A stretch of DNA of 47,432 bases from Cellvibrionaceae bacterium (GCA_025800365.1 JAOXRT010000018.1:1-47432), one strand, 5' to 3'. Counted from the stretch's first letter, positions 25,201 to 34,225 are shown. Notes: generated from the sequence alone by a model not told the origin. Numbers and translations are program-made.

Positions 25201-25863
25201 TTATACACTCATCTCAGGAACGTTATCCGGCACTACTAGCTTGCCACCGGTTTTGCTAACAATCTCTTCTACGCTCACGCCTGGCGCGCGCTCTTTTAGA
25301 ATAAATTGGCCATCTTCGATTTCTAGGTAGGCTAGATCGGTAACTACTTTCTTAATGCAGCCAGCGCCAGTAAGTGGCAGGGTACATTCGTTAAGCAACT
25401 TAGAGTTACCGTGCTTATCGGCGTGGGTCATGGTTACGATGATATTGTCCGCGCCCGCTACCAAATCCATGGCGCCGCCCATGCCTTTAATCAGCTTGCC
25501 TGGAATCATCCAAGAAGCGATATTGCCTTGCACATCAACTTCAAAGGCGCCCAGTACGGTAAGGTCTACGTGACCTCCGCGAATCATGGCGAAAGATTCA
25601 GCCGAGCTAAAAATAGAGGCGCCGGTAATGGTGGTGACGGTTTGCTTACCCGCATTAATCATATCGGCGTCTACTTCTTCCTCGGTAGGGAAGGGGCCCA
25701 TGCCGAGCAAGCCGTTTTCAGATTGCAGCATTACTTCCATGCCTTCAGGTACATAGTTGGCCACCAAAGTTGGAATGCCGATACCTAGGTTTACGTAGAA
25801 GCCGTCTTGTAATTCTTGCGCTACGCGCATTGCCAGTTGTTCACGTGATAAAGCCATGATCAA
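25201..25863 (-). CDS. scoB: 3-oxoacid CoA-transferase subunit B
   Basis: A 220-residue beta subunit of a family I CoA transferase. YVNLGIGIPTLVANYVPEGMEVMLQSENGLLGMGP (about 21-55) includes the catalytic Glu in SENG, which forms the glutamyl-CoA intermediate. DMINAGKQTVT and the GGHVDLTVLGAFEVD strand are typical. With subunit A it moves CoA from succinyl-CoA to acetoacetate or a similar 3-oxoacid, for ketone body or short-chain acid use. It starts 5 bp after scoA with a ribosome site (AAGGAGATTG) in the gap. Family choice between ScoB, AtoA and PcaJ rests on similarity to ScoB-type wording and is less certain than the class. Confidence 0.9.
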   Translation of the reverse strand: MIMALSREQLAMRVAQELQDGFYVNLGIGIPTLVANYVPEGMEVMLQSENGLLGMGPFPTEEEVDADMINAGKQTVTTITGASIFSSAESFAMIRGGHVDLTVLGAFEVDVQGNIASWMIPGKLIKGMGGAMDLVAGADNIIVTMTHADKHGNSKLLNECTLPLTGAGCIKKVVTDLAYLEIEDGQFILKERAPGVSVEEIVSKTGGKLVVPDNVPEMSV

Positions 25864-25868
25864 TCTCC

Positions 25869-26567
25869 TTATGCGCGTACGGTGCGTTGTTCGATACGTT
25901 TTTCGAAAGTGCCTTGAATCAGGCGATCCACATAAATACCTGGGGTATGAATCTGAGTTGGGTCTAGCTCGCCCGGCTCAACAATCTCTTCAACCTCTAC
26001 AATGGTGATCTTGCCTGCGGTGGCTGCCATTGGGTTAAAGTTCTGAGCGGTGTGGCGGTAGATCACATTGCCGTAGGTATCGGCCTTCCAGCCTTTCACA
26101 ATGGCGAAGTCGCCAGTGATGGCTTCTTCCATAATGTACTTGCGGCCATCGAACTCTCGTACTTCTTTACCATCACCCACTGGGGTGCCGTAACCGGTAG
26201 CGGTATAGAAAGCTGGAATACCTGCGCCGCCAGCGCGCATTTTTTCAGCCAGAGTACCCTGAGGCGTTAGCTCAACTTCCAGCTCACCCGCTAAAAGCTG
26301 ATCTTCAAATAGCTTGTTCTCGCCAACATAAGAGGAGACCATTTTTTTAATTTGCTTGTCTTCCAGCAAAATGCCTAGGCCAAAGCCATCTACACCACAG
26401 TTATTGGAAACAATGGTTAGCTCTTTGGTGCCCATCTTCTTGATTTGAGCAATACAGCCTTCTGGAATACCGCATAGGCCAAAGCCACCGGCAATTACCG
26501 TCATGCCATCTTCTAGGCCGGCCATGGCTTCTTCGTAGCTGCCGACAACCTTATTGAAACCGGACAT
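25869..26567 (-). CDS. scoA: 3-oxoacid CoA-transferase subunit A
   Basis: About 232 residues from ATG 26567, chosen because GAGG lies 6 bp upstream and because the family starts near this [10 protein letters not shown]; the frame is open to 26651. The CoA-binding loop is [17 protein letters not shown] (about 20-36). [41 protein letters not shown] and [20 protein letters not shown] are conserved blocks of the alpha subunit. It is the first gene of the operon with scoB and is divergent from a LysR regulator that likely controls it. Confidence 0.9.
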   Translation of the reverse strand: MSGFNKVVGSYEEAMAGLEDGMTVIAGGFGLCGIPEGCIAQIKKMGTKELTIVSNNCGVDGFGLGILLEDKQIKKMVSSYVGENKLFEDQLLAGELEVELTPQGTLAEKMRAGGAGIPAFYTATGYGTPVGDGKEVREFDGRKYIMEEAITGDFAIVKGWKADTYGNVIYRHTAQNFNPMAATAGKITIVEVEEIVEPGELDPTQIHTPGIYVDRLIQGTFEKRIEQRTVRA

Positions 26568-26640
26568 CATCCACCTCTTTTTTGTTATGTCAGAGTCACG
26601 CTCATTAGCGTTTAGGTGGCCTAGCTTGGTGGAATTCGCT

Positions 26641-26655
26641 ATATTTAGCAAATAT
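26641..26655. promoter_or_regulatory. Candidate LysR operator upstream of scoA
   Basis: ATATTT, AGC, AAATAT form a perfect palindrome of the T-N11-A type used by LysR regulators, inside the 158-bp gap between scoA and the divergent LysR gene. The region from 26641 to 26696 is very A/T rich. Which regulator binds is inferred from position only. Confidence 0.4.
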
Positions 26656-26725
26656 AAAAAAATTCATAATTGATAAATATTTTAAATATATCGAATGTAT
26701 CCAATAAACGGAGAATGGCGACTTT

Positions 26726-27631
26726 ATGAGCCAGCGCCCCTCATTTACTCATAAACAGCTGCGTGCCTTTGTGGCGGTAGCAAAACATCGAAGCTTTGCT
26801 GAGGCCTGTGGTGAGCTGCACCTTTCTCAGCCGGCCTTAAGTATCACTATTCGCAATCTAGAAGAGCAATTGGGTGGGCCCTTAATTAATCGCAGTACTC
26901 GCAGCGTATCGCTCACCCCAGAGGGCGAGGCCTTTTACCCAATCGCCCAGCGCATTTTGCAAGATTGGGAAAGTGCCTTTGATGAAATGCATAACCGCTT
27001 CGCGTTACGCCGTGGCCGCTTGGCCATGGCCTGTATGCCATCGCTGGCCGCTAGCGTATTTCCTGCGTTAATGGCGCGCTTTCACGAGCAGTACCCTGAG
27101 ATCGATCTAAGCCTAGAAGACATTGTGATGGAGGACGTGCTTTCAGCCGTGCATTCCGGCCGAGTAGAGCTCGGTATCGCTTTTGAGCAAGAGATACCCG
27201 AAGACATAGAGCAGCAACAGCTCTTTAGCGATAGGGCTGTGGTAGCACTTCCTCCTAGCCATGCCCTGGCTAAGAAAAAACAACTCAACTGGCAAGATCT
27301 ATCGCGCTACCCTTTTATTAGCCTAAACGCCCGCTCGGGCTTTAGGCGCAGTATCGATACCATCATGCAAGAGCAAAACGCCGTGCCTGAGCGTATCTAT
27401 GAAGCTAATCAATTAACTACTGTAGGCCGAATGGCCGCCGAAGGCTTAGGCTTGTGCCTAGTGCCGGGTTTTTGTCAGTTGCAAATGGAGCAGATGGGCT
27501 TGCGGTGTAAGCCGCTCGCGGGGCCGGTGTTTAAAAGGGATGTGGTCATCCTAAGTCGCCGCCGAAGAGGTTTGTCTGCTTCGGCGGCGGCTATGGTGGA
27601 GCTGCTAAGCTCGCAATTTAACGGACAATAG
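26726..27631 (+). CDS. LysR-family transcriptional regulator, divergent from scoAB
   Basis: A 301-residue regulator. The helix-turn-helix is at the N-terminus (KQLRAFVAVAKHRSFAEACGELHLSQPALSITIRNLEEQLGGPLINRSTR), followed by the linker helix and an effector domain from about RGRLAMACMPSLAAS. GAG before the ATG is a weak ribosome site. It faces scoA across a 158-bp A/T-rich gap with a T-N11-A palindrome, so autoregulation and control of the CoA transferase operon are likely. The effector could be a 3-oxoacid or its CoA ester, which is inference. The stop is 1 bp from the end of the convergent gene. Confidence 0.9.
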   Translation: MSQRPSFTHKQLRAFVAVAKHRSFAEACGELHLSQPALSITIRNLEEQLGGPLINRSTRSVSLTPEGEAFYPIAQRILQDWESAFDEMHNRFALRRGRLAMACMPSLAASVFPALMARFHEQYPEIDLSLEDIVMEDVLSAVHSGRVELGIAFEQEIPEDIEQQQLFSDRAVVALPPSHALAKKKQLNWQDLSRYPFISLNARSGFRRSIDTIMQEQNAVPERIYEANQLTTVGRMAAEGLGLCLVPGFCQLQMEQMGLRCKPLAGPVFKRDVVILSRRRRGLSASAAAMVELLSSQFNGQ

Positions 27632-27632
27632 C

Positions 27633-28199
27633 TTAGGCCTCAGGGCTAAAATACTCTCGATACTCGGAGAATAGTTTTTTAGCTTTTTCAGACTTGGAAA
27701 GGTCATGTAAAAAGCGATCAATACTTGTCTCCATAAAGACTTCTTCGGCAGGCTTGGTTTCATCCGAGCCGTGTGGGTTGGTCCAGATATTATTCACTTG
27801 GGTTGAATCCATGCTGTACTCAAAACGCTCCAATAATTTACCTTGCACAAAAACATCGTAGTACAAAGTAAACTCCGTATTTGATACAACAGGAAGTAGA
27901 CCTAATGTAGTCGCTGAAAGCATAACGGAAGAGAATTGTGTCCCGTCTTGTTTTACATGGCGGCCTTTGTAGACCCTTAAACCAATAGGCAGGCCAATGG
28001 CCTCTTTATCCAATCGATCAAAAGCTTCGTGTTGCTTGAGTTTATTGAGATAAGTTTCTTTTTGAATATTGCTAACAAAAAATACCGCCGGAAACTTCTC
28101 GCCCTTATGTTTGTATGGGGTGAATATTTCTTGTGAATCTTCGGCAAAGGCTGTTAGGACTGTCAGGCTTGCCAATAGACTAAAAATAACGCTTTTCAT
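27633..28199 (-). CDS. Exported protein of unknown function
   Basis: About 188 residues from ATG 28199, where a signal peptide begins (MKSVIFSLLASLTVLTAFAED, cleavage likely after AFA). The longer frame to 28223 would put extra charged residues before it and overlap the upstream gene. The mature protein is about 168 residues, with a beta-rich middle (IGLPIGLRVYKGRHV, FTLYYDVFVQGKLLERFEYSMDS) and a helical end (DRFLHDLSKSEKAKKLFSEYREYF). No family is recognised. It follows the lipoprotein serine protease by 11 bp, so a joint periplasmic role is plausible. Confidence 0.6.
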   Translation of the reverse strand: MKSVIFSLLASLTVLTAFAEDSQEIFTPYKHKGEKFPAVFFVSNIQKETYLNKLKQHEAFDRLDKEAIGLPIGLRVYKGRHVKQDGTQFSSVMLSATTLGLLPVVSNTEFTLYYDVFVQGKLLERFEYSMDSTQVNNIWTNPHGSDETKPAEEVFMETSIDRFLHDLSKSEKAKKLFSEYREYFSPEA

Positions 28200-28210
28200 C
28201 CTTGTGGGCC

Positions 28211-29407
28211 TCACTTGTAGCATAGTATTTGATTGGTGTATTTGGTGGCATCGGCAGAAGCTTGCTCAAAATTACTTTGGGCGTCTGCTACTGAGTAGTT
28301 GACTTCGTTCTTATCCAAAAACTTTTTTAGCAAGTTTAGGTTGACGGCAAAATTTACATTCTGAGCACTATTGCCTTTTTCTTCCAACATCATTTTTTGA
28401 TTCAGTGTGCTAGTGACAAGGCCACGTAGGTTACCTTGGTAGTCAATTACTGGGCTGCCGCTATTGCCAGGTTGAATTGGGGCGCTGAATTGAAAGTGTT
28501 CGCTTGAGCCTCTCAAGCCGCCCTTTGAACTAATATTGCCCACTGTTAATGATGGGTATGTTGAAAGAATTTCTGCAAGGGGATAGCCCACCACAAAAAT
28601 CGGTCGGCCTAGTTTAACGCCTCTGTCAGTTGGCAGAGTTAAGCTCATATCGTTAGGGGCGCTACTTTCCAGTACGGCTAAATCCAACAATAAACTATCG
28701 GCTTTGAGTTTAGCGGGATAAGGCTTGCCTTGATACGAAACTTCAAGCTTCATGCACTCATCGATGACATGTGCTGCGGTGAGAGTTTGCCCAGGCTCGC
28801 CAAAAAAGAAGCCGGTGCCATAGTTTCTAGGCTTGATGTTCGGCAGTAGCTTACTTATATCCGGCATTACATCTTTATTTGTCTGATAGTATTGCTCTGC
28901 CAAAGCTAGGTTTTCATTGCCGCGCTTATTCAGAAAATCGATAGTGATTTCCAGAACAGCTTTTACAAAAGTGTTGTGTACGGCTGCAAAGTCGTAAGGG
29001 CCAGCGCCGCTAGCACTCCCTTCAGTGCTGGTCTGATAGATAAGTTTACCATCTTGATCTAAAAAGCTAGCTTTAACAGTGGTGTTCCACTTGCCCCAGC
29101 CGTTGCTCCAGCGGCTATTAGTTTCCAAATTTAGAAGGTAGGCGTGACTCTTTCCCGAGTCGAGTTTAGACACTTCTTGAAAGTATTCTTTGCCAACCAA
29201 TTCGGTTGCTTCTTCTAGTACGCCCCAGAAGTTAACTCCCTGCTCGGGTTTGCCCTTTTTAACATAGTAGGCAAGCTTTAAATTAGTGGGCTTTTTGATC
29301 TGTTCATTTAGAAATACTTTGGTATTAACTGATTGAACATCTTTAATGGCGGTGGCTTGACAGCCAGCTAAAACGATAAGGCTAAATACGACAATTGCCC
29401 TTAACAT
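28211..29407 (-). CDS. Lipoprotein with C-terminal trypsin-like serine protease domain
   Basis: A 398-residue protein from ATG 29407, which has AGGGAG upstream; the frame is open to 29572. A lipoprotein signal (MLRAIVVFSLIVLAGC) puts lipidated Cys16 at the envelope. Residues about 40-160 form an N-terminal domain with the beta-rich AYLLNLETNSRWSNGWGKWN and KASFLDQDGKLIYQTSTEGS. From about 195 there is an S1/HtrA-like protease fold with triad His213 (TAAHVIDEC), Asp242 (LDLAVLE) and Ser316 (PGNSGSPV). No PDZ domain follows. It may cleave or activate envelope proteins, and the next gene encodes a small exported protein. Confidence 0.83.
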   Translation of the reverse strand: MLRAIVVFSLIVLAGCQATAIKDVQSVNTKVFLNEQIKKPTNLKLAYYVKKGKPEQGVNFWGVLEEATELVGKEYFQEVSKLDSGKSHAYLLNLETNSRWSNGWGKWNTTVKASFLDQDGKLIYQTSTEGSASGAGPYDFAAVHNTFVKAVLEITIDFLNKRGNENLALAEQYYQTNKDVMPDISKLLPNIKPRNYGTGFFFGEPGQTLTAAHVIDECMKLEVSYQGKPYPAKLKADSLLLDLAVLESSAPNDMSLTLPTDRGVKLGRPIFVVGYPLAEILSTYPSLTVGNISSKGGLRGSSEHFQFSAPIQPGNSGSPVIDYQGNLRGLVTSTLNQKMMLEEKGNSAQNVNFAVNLNLLKKFLDKNEVNYSVADAQSNFEQASADATKYTNQILCYK

Positions 29408-29668
29408 GAGAACTCCCTGTGATAACAAACTTGCCGCAGAGTAGACCGCAGCTGATGCAAGTCTACGGATATTTAAAGGTGCCGCAAAGTACCGATTAAC
29501 GCACGGGGTGAAATTTGATGAAAAAGCCCTAAACTGTACAAATGTCCAAATTGGTAAAGAAGGGTTAAACAAGACGCTGATTGACGGGGCTTCAATTAGA
29601 CTGCAAGTCTATAAAAACTCTGGGCCACCGAGCCTGGAACACAATAAGCCTTTAGGCAGGATTAGCTC

Positions 29669-30175
29669 ATGATCGAATTTCAGCTCAATGGCGAGCCCGT
29701 GTCCGTGGATTTGCCAGCCGATACCCCTTTGTTATGGATTATTCGAGAACACTTTCAGCTTACTGGAAGTAAGTTTGGTTGCGGTATGGGCTTGTGTGGT
29801 GCTTGCACCATGCATGTGGACGGCGTTGCCAGTCGTACCTGTATCTTGCCTATTGCCGCTGTAGCTGGAAAGGCGGTTACGACGATTGAGGGCCTGGGTT
29901 CAGAGGAGAATTTGCATCCGGTGCAAGAGGCTTGGCTAGAGCACAATGTGCCGCAGTGCGGCTACTGCCAGCCAGGGCAGATTATGTCGGCATCGGCCTT
30001 GCTGGCAAGCAATCCTAAACCTGATGATGCCACTATCGATGCGGCGATGAGTGGCAATATTTGCCGCTGTGGCACTTACCCTCGAATCAAAACAGCCATT
30101 AAAAGTGTGGCAGCCGTGCAGCATTTTGATCCGGCGACAGTGTCTGAGCCTCAGGTGGCTGGAGGTGAATCATGA
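29669..30175 (+). CDS. 2Fe-2S subunit of a molybdenum hydroxylase (IorA-like)
   Basis: A 168-residue small subunit of the xanthine oxidase family. The first plant-type [2Fe-2S] site is [16 protein letters not shown] with a following Cys in SRTC (about 40-65). The second is the all-helical domain with [11 protein letters not shown] and [11 protein letters not shown] (about 99-140). It carries electrons from the molybdenum site to an external acceptor. It overlaps the large subunit gene by 4 bp. Length is like isoquinoline 1-oxidoreductase alpha or the aldehyde oxidoreductase small subunit; which of these cannot be decided. Confidence 0.88.
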   Translation: MIEFQLNGEPVSVDLPADTPLLWIIREHFQLTGSKFGCGMGLCGACTMHVDGVASRTCILPIAAVAGKAVTTIEGLGSEENLHPVQEAWLEHNVPQCGYCQPGQIMSASALLASNPKPDDATIDAAMSGNICRCGTYPRIKTAIKSVAAVQHFDPATVSEPQVAGGES

Positions 30176-32418
30176 GTCGTTCTGTCAGTTCTTTACCACG
30201 TCGTTCATTTCTAAAATTATTGGGTGCTGGCGGCTTAATGCTAAGTATGCCGACCTTAGCCAGTGATATGCCTTTGCTGTACAGCCAAGGTGATGCCTTG
30301 ATGAGCGATGGTCTGTTGCAAATTACCCCGAGCGGGGAAATTGTTTTTTTAATGCCCCGCGCTGAAATGGGGCAGGGCACTAATACCGGCCTTACTATGC
30401 TGATCGCTGAAGAGCTGGATACCCCGCCAGGGATGATTACCGTATTGCATGCAGGTGTCGGGGAAGAGTACAAGAATCCATTGTTCGGTATGCAAATGAC
30501 GGGCGGCAGCACCAGCATTATGGCGCACTTCGAGCCGCTTCGAAAAACCGCCGCGACTGCTCGTGAAATGATACTGCAGGCCGCCTCCGAGCAGCTCAAT
30601 ATGGACCCGGGTAGCTTAAGTATTCGTGATGGTAAATTATGGTTCGCCGAGAAGTCTTACGGTCTAGGTGATTTTGTTACGCGAGCTAGCCAATTACAGC
30701 CACCAGAAAAAGTTGTGCTAAAAGCCAATGGCAATTTACGTTTTATTGGCAAAAAACAAAAACGTATTGATGCGCTAGCCAAGGTTACTGGCAAGGCCCG
30801 CTTTGGCATTGATGTGGGCAGCCCTAGTGGCGACACAGTCATTAATGCTTCTGATCAAAATATTCCTAATTTAAAACGCGCTGCCTTATTACGTTGTCCG
30901 GTTATTGGTGGAACGGTAAAAAGTGTGAATGCCGATGCTGTTAAAAATCTAGAAGGTGTACAGCAAGTTGTGCCCATTTTTAATGGCGTGGCCGTCGTTG
31001 CCGAGCACTACTGGCAGGCCAAAAAAGCCCTGGCTGAATTACAGGTAGAGTGGGATCTGCCCGAGCTGGCAAAGCATAGCTCGGCTGATATTCGCAAAAC
31101 CTTTGAAGCGGCCCTAAGCGAAGAAGGTCAAACCGCCTTTGAGCAAGGTGATAGCAAGGCCGCCATCGCCAGCGCCAATAAAAAACACAGCGCCGATTAT
31201 CATGCGCCATATTTGGCCCACGCGACCATGGAGCCAATGAACTGTACCGTATGGTTACAAGATAATGTGGCTGATATTTGGGTTCCGACTCAAGGCCCTG
31301 ATGCTAGCCAGTCGGTCGCTTCGGAATACTGTGATGTGCCGCGCGATAATATTAGAGTGCACAGCACCTTTTTAGGTGGCGGTTTCGGTCGCCGTGTAAA
31401 TCAAGATTATGTGGCCGAAGCTGTTGCTATCGCCCACGCTTCTGGATTACCCATTCAGCTGGTTTGGAGTCGTGAAGATGATATGCGCAACGACTTCTAT
31501 CGCCCTGCGGCCTCGGCGCGTATGAGCGCGGCGATTAATGACGCGGGTAAAATTGATGCTTGGGATGTCACCCGAGTAGGCCCGAATATTACTGGTTATA
31601 CCATCGATGAAATGGCTGGCATGTTCTTACCAGAGTTTTTGCCCGGTGGCTTTGTCGATTGGATCAGTAAGCGTGGCCATGGCGTTTTTGAAAACTGGAC
31701 GGTTGATCACAGTAGTATTGAAGGGCTATGGGAAGAATACAGCATTGCCAACAAAACCGTGCGGCAGGTTACGGTTGATCCTGGCTTGCGCTTAGGTTTC
31801 TGGCGTTCGGTTGGGCATTCTTTTAGTGGCTTTTTCAAAGAAGGTTTCTTCGATGAACTGGCGATTGTGGCAGAGGAGGATCCATTGGCTTATCGCCTGA
31901 GTCACTGTGATGATATGCCAAGATTGGCAGCGGTTTTGAAAAAAGCTGCCGAAATGTCCAATTGGCAAGAGCGTGAAAAATTAGCAGCCAAAGGACGCTT
32001 CCTCGGAATTGCTGGGGTTTTCAGCTTTAACTCCTATGTGGCCCAGGTTGCGGAAGTGTCTGTAGAAGCCGGTCAAATTAAAGTGCATAAAGTGTATTGT
32101 GCGGCTGATTGCGGGCGTGTGGTTAATCCCGATGGTGTCGCTGCGCAGTTAGAAGGCGGCATTATTTTTGGTTTGTCGGCGGCACTCAGTGGCTCTATCA
32201 CTTTGAAAGACGGTGCTGTTGAACAGAGTAATTTCCACGACTACCCTGTTGTGCGAATGAATGAAGCCCCGGAAATTGATCTGCATATCATGCCGAGTAC
32301 TCAAGCGCCTACTGGTGCAGGTGAACCGGGTGTGCCGCCAATCGCCCCTGCCGTAGCTAATGCTGTGTTCGCAGCGACTGGACAACGCCTGCGCGAACTA
32401 CCTTTGCGTTTGGCTTAA
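30172..32418 (+). CDS. Molybdopterin-binding subunit of a molybdenum hydroxylase (IorB-like)
   Basis: A 748-residue catalytic subunit. The N-terminus has a twin-arginine signal ([15 protein letters not shown], Arg10-Arg11), so the complex is probably exported folded with its partner. Molybdopterin-binding blocks include [34 protein letters not shown], the [11 protein letters not shown] motif and [11 protein letters not shown]. The catalytic Glu is in [14 protein letters not shown] near the C-terminus. Subunits of this IorB type combine two fused halves and use molybdopterin cytosine dinucleotide. Substrates are aldehydes or N-heterocycles. It begins 4 bp before the small subunit stop. The XdhC and MocA genes downstream support cofactor maturation. 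Confidence 0.9.
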   Translation: MSRSVSSLPRRSFLKLLGAGGLMLSMPTLASDMPLLYSQGDALMSDGLLQITPSGEIVFLMPRAEMGQGTNTGLTMLIAEELDTPPGMITVLHAGVGEEYKNPLFGMQMTGGSTSIMAHFEPLRKTAATAREMILQAASEQLNMDPGSLSIRDGKLWFAEKSYGLGDFVTRASQLQPPEKVVLKANGNLRFIGKKQKRIDALAKVTGKARFGIDVGSPSGDTVINASDQNIPNLKRAALLRCPVIGGTVKSVNADAVKNLEGVQQVVPIFNGVAVVAEHYWQAKKALAELQVEWDLPELAKHSSADIRKTFEAALSEEGQTAFEQGDSKAAIASANKKHSADYHAPYLAHATMEPMNCTVWLQDNVADIWVPTQGPDASQSVASEYCDVPRDNIRVHSTFLGGGFGRRVNQDYVAEAVAIAHASGLPIQLVWSREDDMRNDFYRPAASARMSAAINDAGKIDAWDVTRVGPNITGYTIDEMAGMFLPEFLPGGFVDWISKRGHGVFENWTVDHSSIEGLWEEYSIANKTVRQVTVDPGLRLGFWRSVGHSFSGFFKEGFFDELAIVAEEDPLAYRLSHCDDMPRLAAVLKKAAEMSNWQEREKLAAKGRFLGIAGVFSFNSYVAQVAEVSVEAGQIKVHKVYCAADCGRVVNPDGVAAQLEGGIIFGLSAALSGSITLKDGAVEQSNFHDYPVVRMNEAPEIDLHIMPSTQAPTGAGEPGVPPIAPAVANAVFAATGQRLRELPLRLA

Positions 32419-32436
32419 TTTTTACAGAGATTTATT

Positions 32437-33369
32437 GTGCAAGCAGAACACGAAGATATTTTACATAGCGCCTTACTTGCTGCGCAGGCGGGAAAATCTT
32501 TGTGTTTGATTTCCGTTATGGAGACCTTTGGTAGCTCGCCTAGGCCGGTTGGTTCTCTGTTAGCTGTTGCTCAAAGTGGTGAGTTTTGGGGTTCAGTTTC
32601 TGGTGGCTGCATTGAAGAAGAGCTGCTAGAAAGCTTAAAACAAAACTGGCCAGAATCGGCTGAAGTTCGCCTATATGGCGAAAGCGAAGAAGAACGTGCA
32701 CGTTTGCAATTGCCCTGCGGTGGTTGCATGCGCTTGTACGTGCAGCCGGTGACGGAAAGCTTATTAGCCGATGCCCTTCAGGCTTTAAAGCAACGCCAAA
32801 CGGTAGCTTTGCTTAGCCGGCTCGATAACGGACAGTGTGAAATACAAGATTGTGATATCTGGCAAGAGCACCATTGGGATGGTGAGCGTTGGCTCAATGT
32901 TTTAGGGCCGCGTTGGCAGTTGTATATCGTTGGCGCTGGGCCTATTTCGCAATATCTCGTGCAGTTAGCCGAGCTGCTAAATATTCGCTGCGCAGTCATT
33001 GATCCACGCCCTGAATATGCCGAACAATGGCAAGAGTCCTGGGCGCCTATTTATCGCCAATATCCCGATGATGTATTGGCTGAATTGGGGGTGGATAGCC
33101 ATAGCTTTATTGCCACAGTAAGTCATGACCCTAAAATCGATGATCTCGCCGTTATGTATGCGCTGCGCTCAAAAGCAGCCTATATTGGTGCCATGGGCTC
33201 AGTAAGAACCAGCGCCAAACGCCGCGAACGTCTGCAGGAGCACTTTGGCTTTAGCGACCGCGAGCTGAAAAAGCTAAAAGCCCCCATTGGCTTAGATATC
33301 CACAGCAAAACTCCGGCGGAAATTGCGGTATCAATTCTGGCCGACCTCATCGCCGTAAAAAATGCATAG
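32437..33369 (+). CDS. XdhC/CoxI-family molybdenum cofactor insertion chaperone
   Basis: A 310-residue protein with GTG start. The N-terminal XdhC domain has SVMETFGSSPRPVGSLLAV, GSVSGGCIEEELLE and LPCGGCMRLYV, where the CGGC cysteines may hold the sulfurated cofactor. The C-terminal half is a Rossmann fold starting at LYIVGAGPISQYLVQLAELLN, with DPRPEYAE and SHDPKIDDLAVMYALRS, and ends with the family motif IGLDIHSKTPAEIAVSILADLI. These proteins bind, sulfurate and insert the cofactor into molybdenum hydroxylases. It lies 18 bp after the large subunit gene and overlaps the next by 8 bp. Confidence 0.9.
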   Translation: MQAEHEDILHSALLAAQAGKSLCLISVMETFGSSPRPVGSLLAVAQSGEFWGSVSGGCIEEELLESLKQNWPESAEVRLYGESEEERARLQLPCGGCMRLYVQPVTESLLADALQALKQRQTVALLSRLDNGQCEIQDCDIWQEHHWDGERWLNVLGPRWQLYIVGAGPISQYLVQLAELLNIRCAVIDPRPEYAEQWQESWAPIYRQYPDDVLAELGVDSHSFIATVSHDPKIDDLAVMYALRSKAAYIGAMGSVRTSAKRRERLQEHFGFSDRELKKLKAPIGLDIHSKTPAEIAVSILADLIAVKNA

Positions 33370-33994
33370 CTCCATATCTAATCTAAATGAGCGCTTGCAA
33401 GTTTGCTTTTTAGCCGCGGGCTTTTCTCGCCGCTTCGGCAGCGCCAAACTACTCGCTCCAATGCCCGATGGCCGTAAACTAATTGAGCACAGCTTGCAGC
33501 CATACATAGAGATGGATTTATCTCCTACAGTTTTTTTAAGGGCGGATGATCAAGCGCTTATAATACAGCTAGAACAATACTCCTTGCCGACTATTTTGCT
33601 GGAAGATGTGAGCGAAGGCTTATCGGTTTCTGTCCGCGCTGCTGCTGAATATGCTCAAAGTAAAGAGCACCCATTTACGCTGTTTGCATTGGCCGACATG
33701 CCATATCTTACGGCTTCAGCTTTGGAAAGTTTCTTGGGCGCAATAAACTGGCAAGAAAATTCAATCTTCGCACCGTTTAGTGAAGAGCAAGGCAGGCTAG
33801 GTAATCCCGCGATATTCCATCGTAATTACTTAGCTGAGTTTAGTAACTTGCACGGCGACCAAGGGGCAAGGCCCATACTAAACGCGTATTCAGAAAACTT
33901 AAGAAAAATAGATTGCCTAGATATCGGCTTCTACAAAGACGTTGATACAAAAGAAGATCTAACAAGTGGCGGCCCAACGGAGTCAGAACCCTAA
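33362..33994 (+). CDS. MocA-like molybdenum cofactor nucleotidyltransferase
   Basis: A 210-residue MobA/MocA-type protein. The nucleotide-binding motif is FLAAGFSRRFGSAKLLAPM (about 16-34) with the signature LAAGxSxRxGxxK. LADMPYLTASALESFL holds the metal-binding Asp (about 116-131), and GRLGNPAIFHRNYLAEFSNLHGDQGARPIL is the typical MocA tail. MocA makes the cytosine dinucleotide form used by molybdenum hydroxylases, and the position fits. The last ten or so residues (GGPTESEP and before) come from the REP-like hairpin at 33979-34007, so the natural end may have been altered. Confidence 0.85.
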   Translation: MHSSISNLNERLQVCFLAAGFSRRFGSAKLLAPMPDGRKLIEHSLQPYIEMDLSPTVFLRADDQALIIQLEQYSLPTILLEDVSEGLSVSVRAAAEYAQSKEHPFTLFALADMPYLTASALESFLGAINWQENSIFAPFSEEQGRLGNPAIFHRNYLAEFSNLHGDQGARPILNAYSENLRKIDCLDIGFYKDVDTKEDLTSGGPTESEP

Positions 33995-34007
33995 AGGTTC
34001 TGACCCC
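33979..34007. repeat. REP-like hairpin, copy 5
   Basis: Arms GGAGTCAGAACC (33979-33990) and GGTTCTGACCCC (33996-34007) pair with one mismatch around CTAAA. The loop contains the stop codon of the MocA-like gene. The following ACTTCGAAGCC matches the tail after copies 1 and 2. Confidence 0.85.
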
Positions 34008-34042
34008 ACTTCGAAGCCATTTTTTCAAAGTGTATTCTTAAT

Positions 34043-34225
34043 AGCTTTTGTTTCTTTCAGGTTTTGATCCGAAACCGTGGAGCGGCATGACCAATTTCCT
34101 TGGAGGAAATTTGGGCTTGACCGCAGGTAGAGCGCCATGGATGGCGGCGAATCCACGCCGCGAAGTCGAGCGCCCTAGGATGGTTTAAGCGTGTTTCGGA
34201 TCAAAACCTGAAAGGAATAAAAGCG
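34043..34225. repeat. Long palindromic MITE-like element
   Basis: Perfect 22-bp terminal inverted repeats (34054-34075 and 34193-34214) with inner ends CCGAAAC and GTTTCGG. Weaker pairing extends outward to about 34043 and 34225. The interior has AATTTCC, TTGGA, GGAAATT (34094-34112) and GCGCCATGGA (34132-34141) beside GGCG-rich hairpin sequence. It is gene-free and lies between the MocA-like gene and the convergent SDR, 35 bp after REP copy 5. It shares the GCGCCATGGA core with 9228-9328. Confidence 0.8.
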
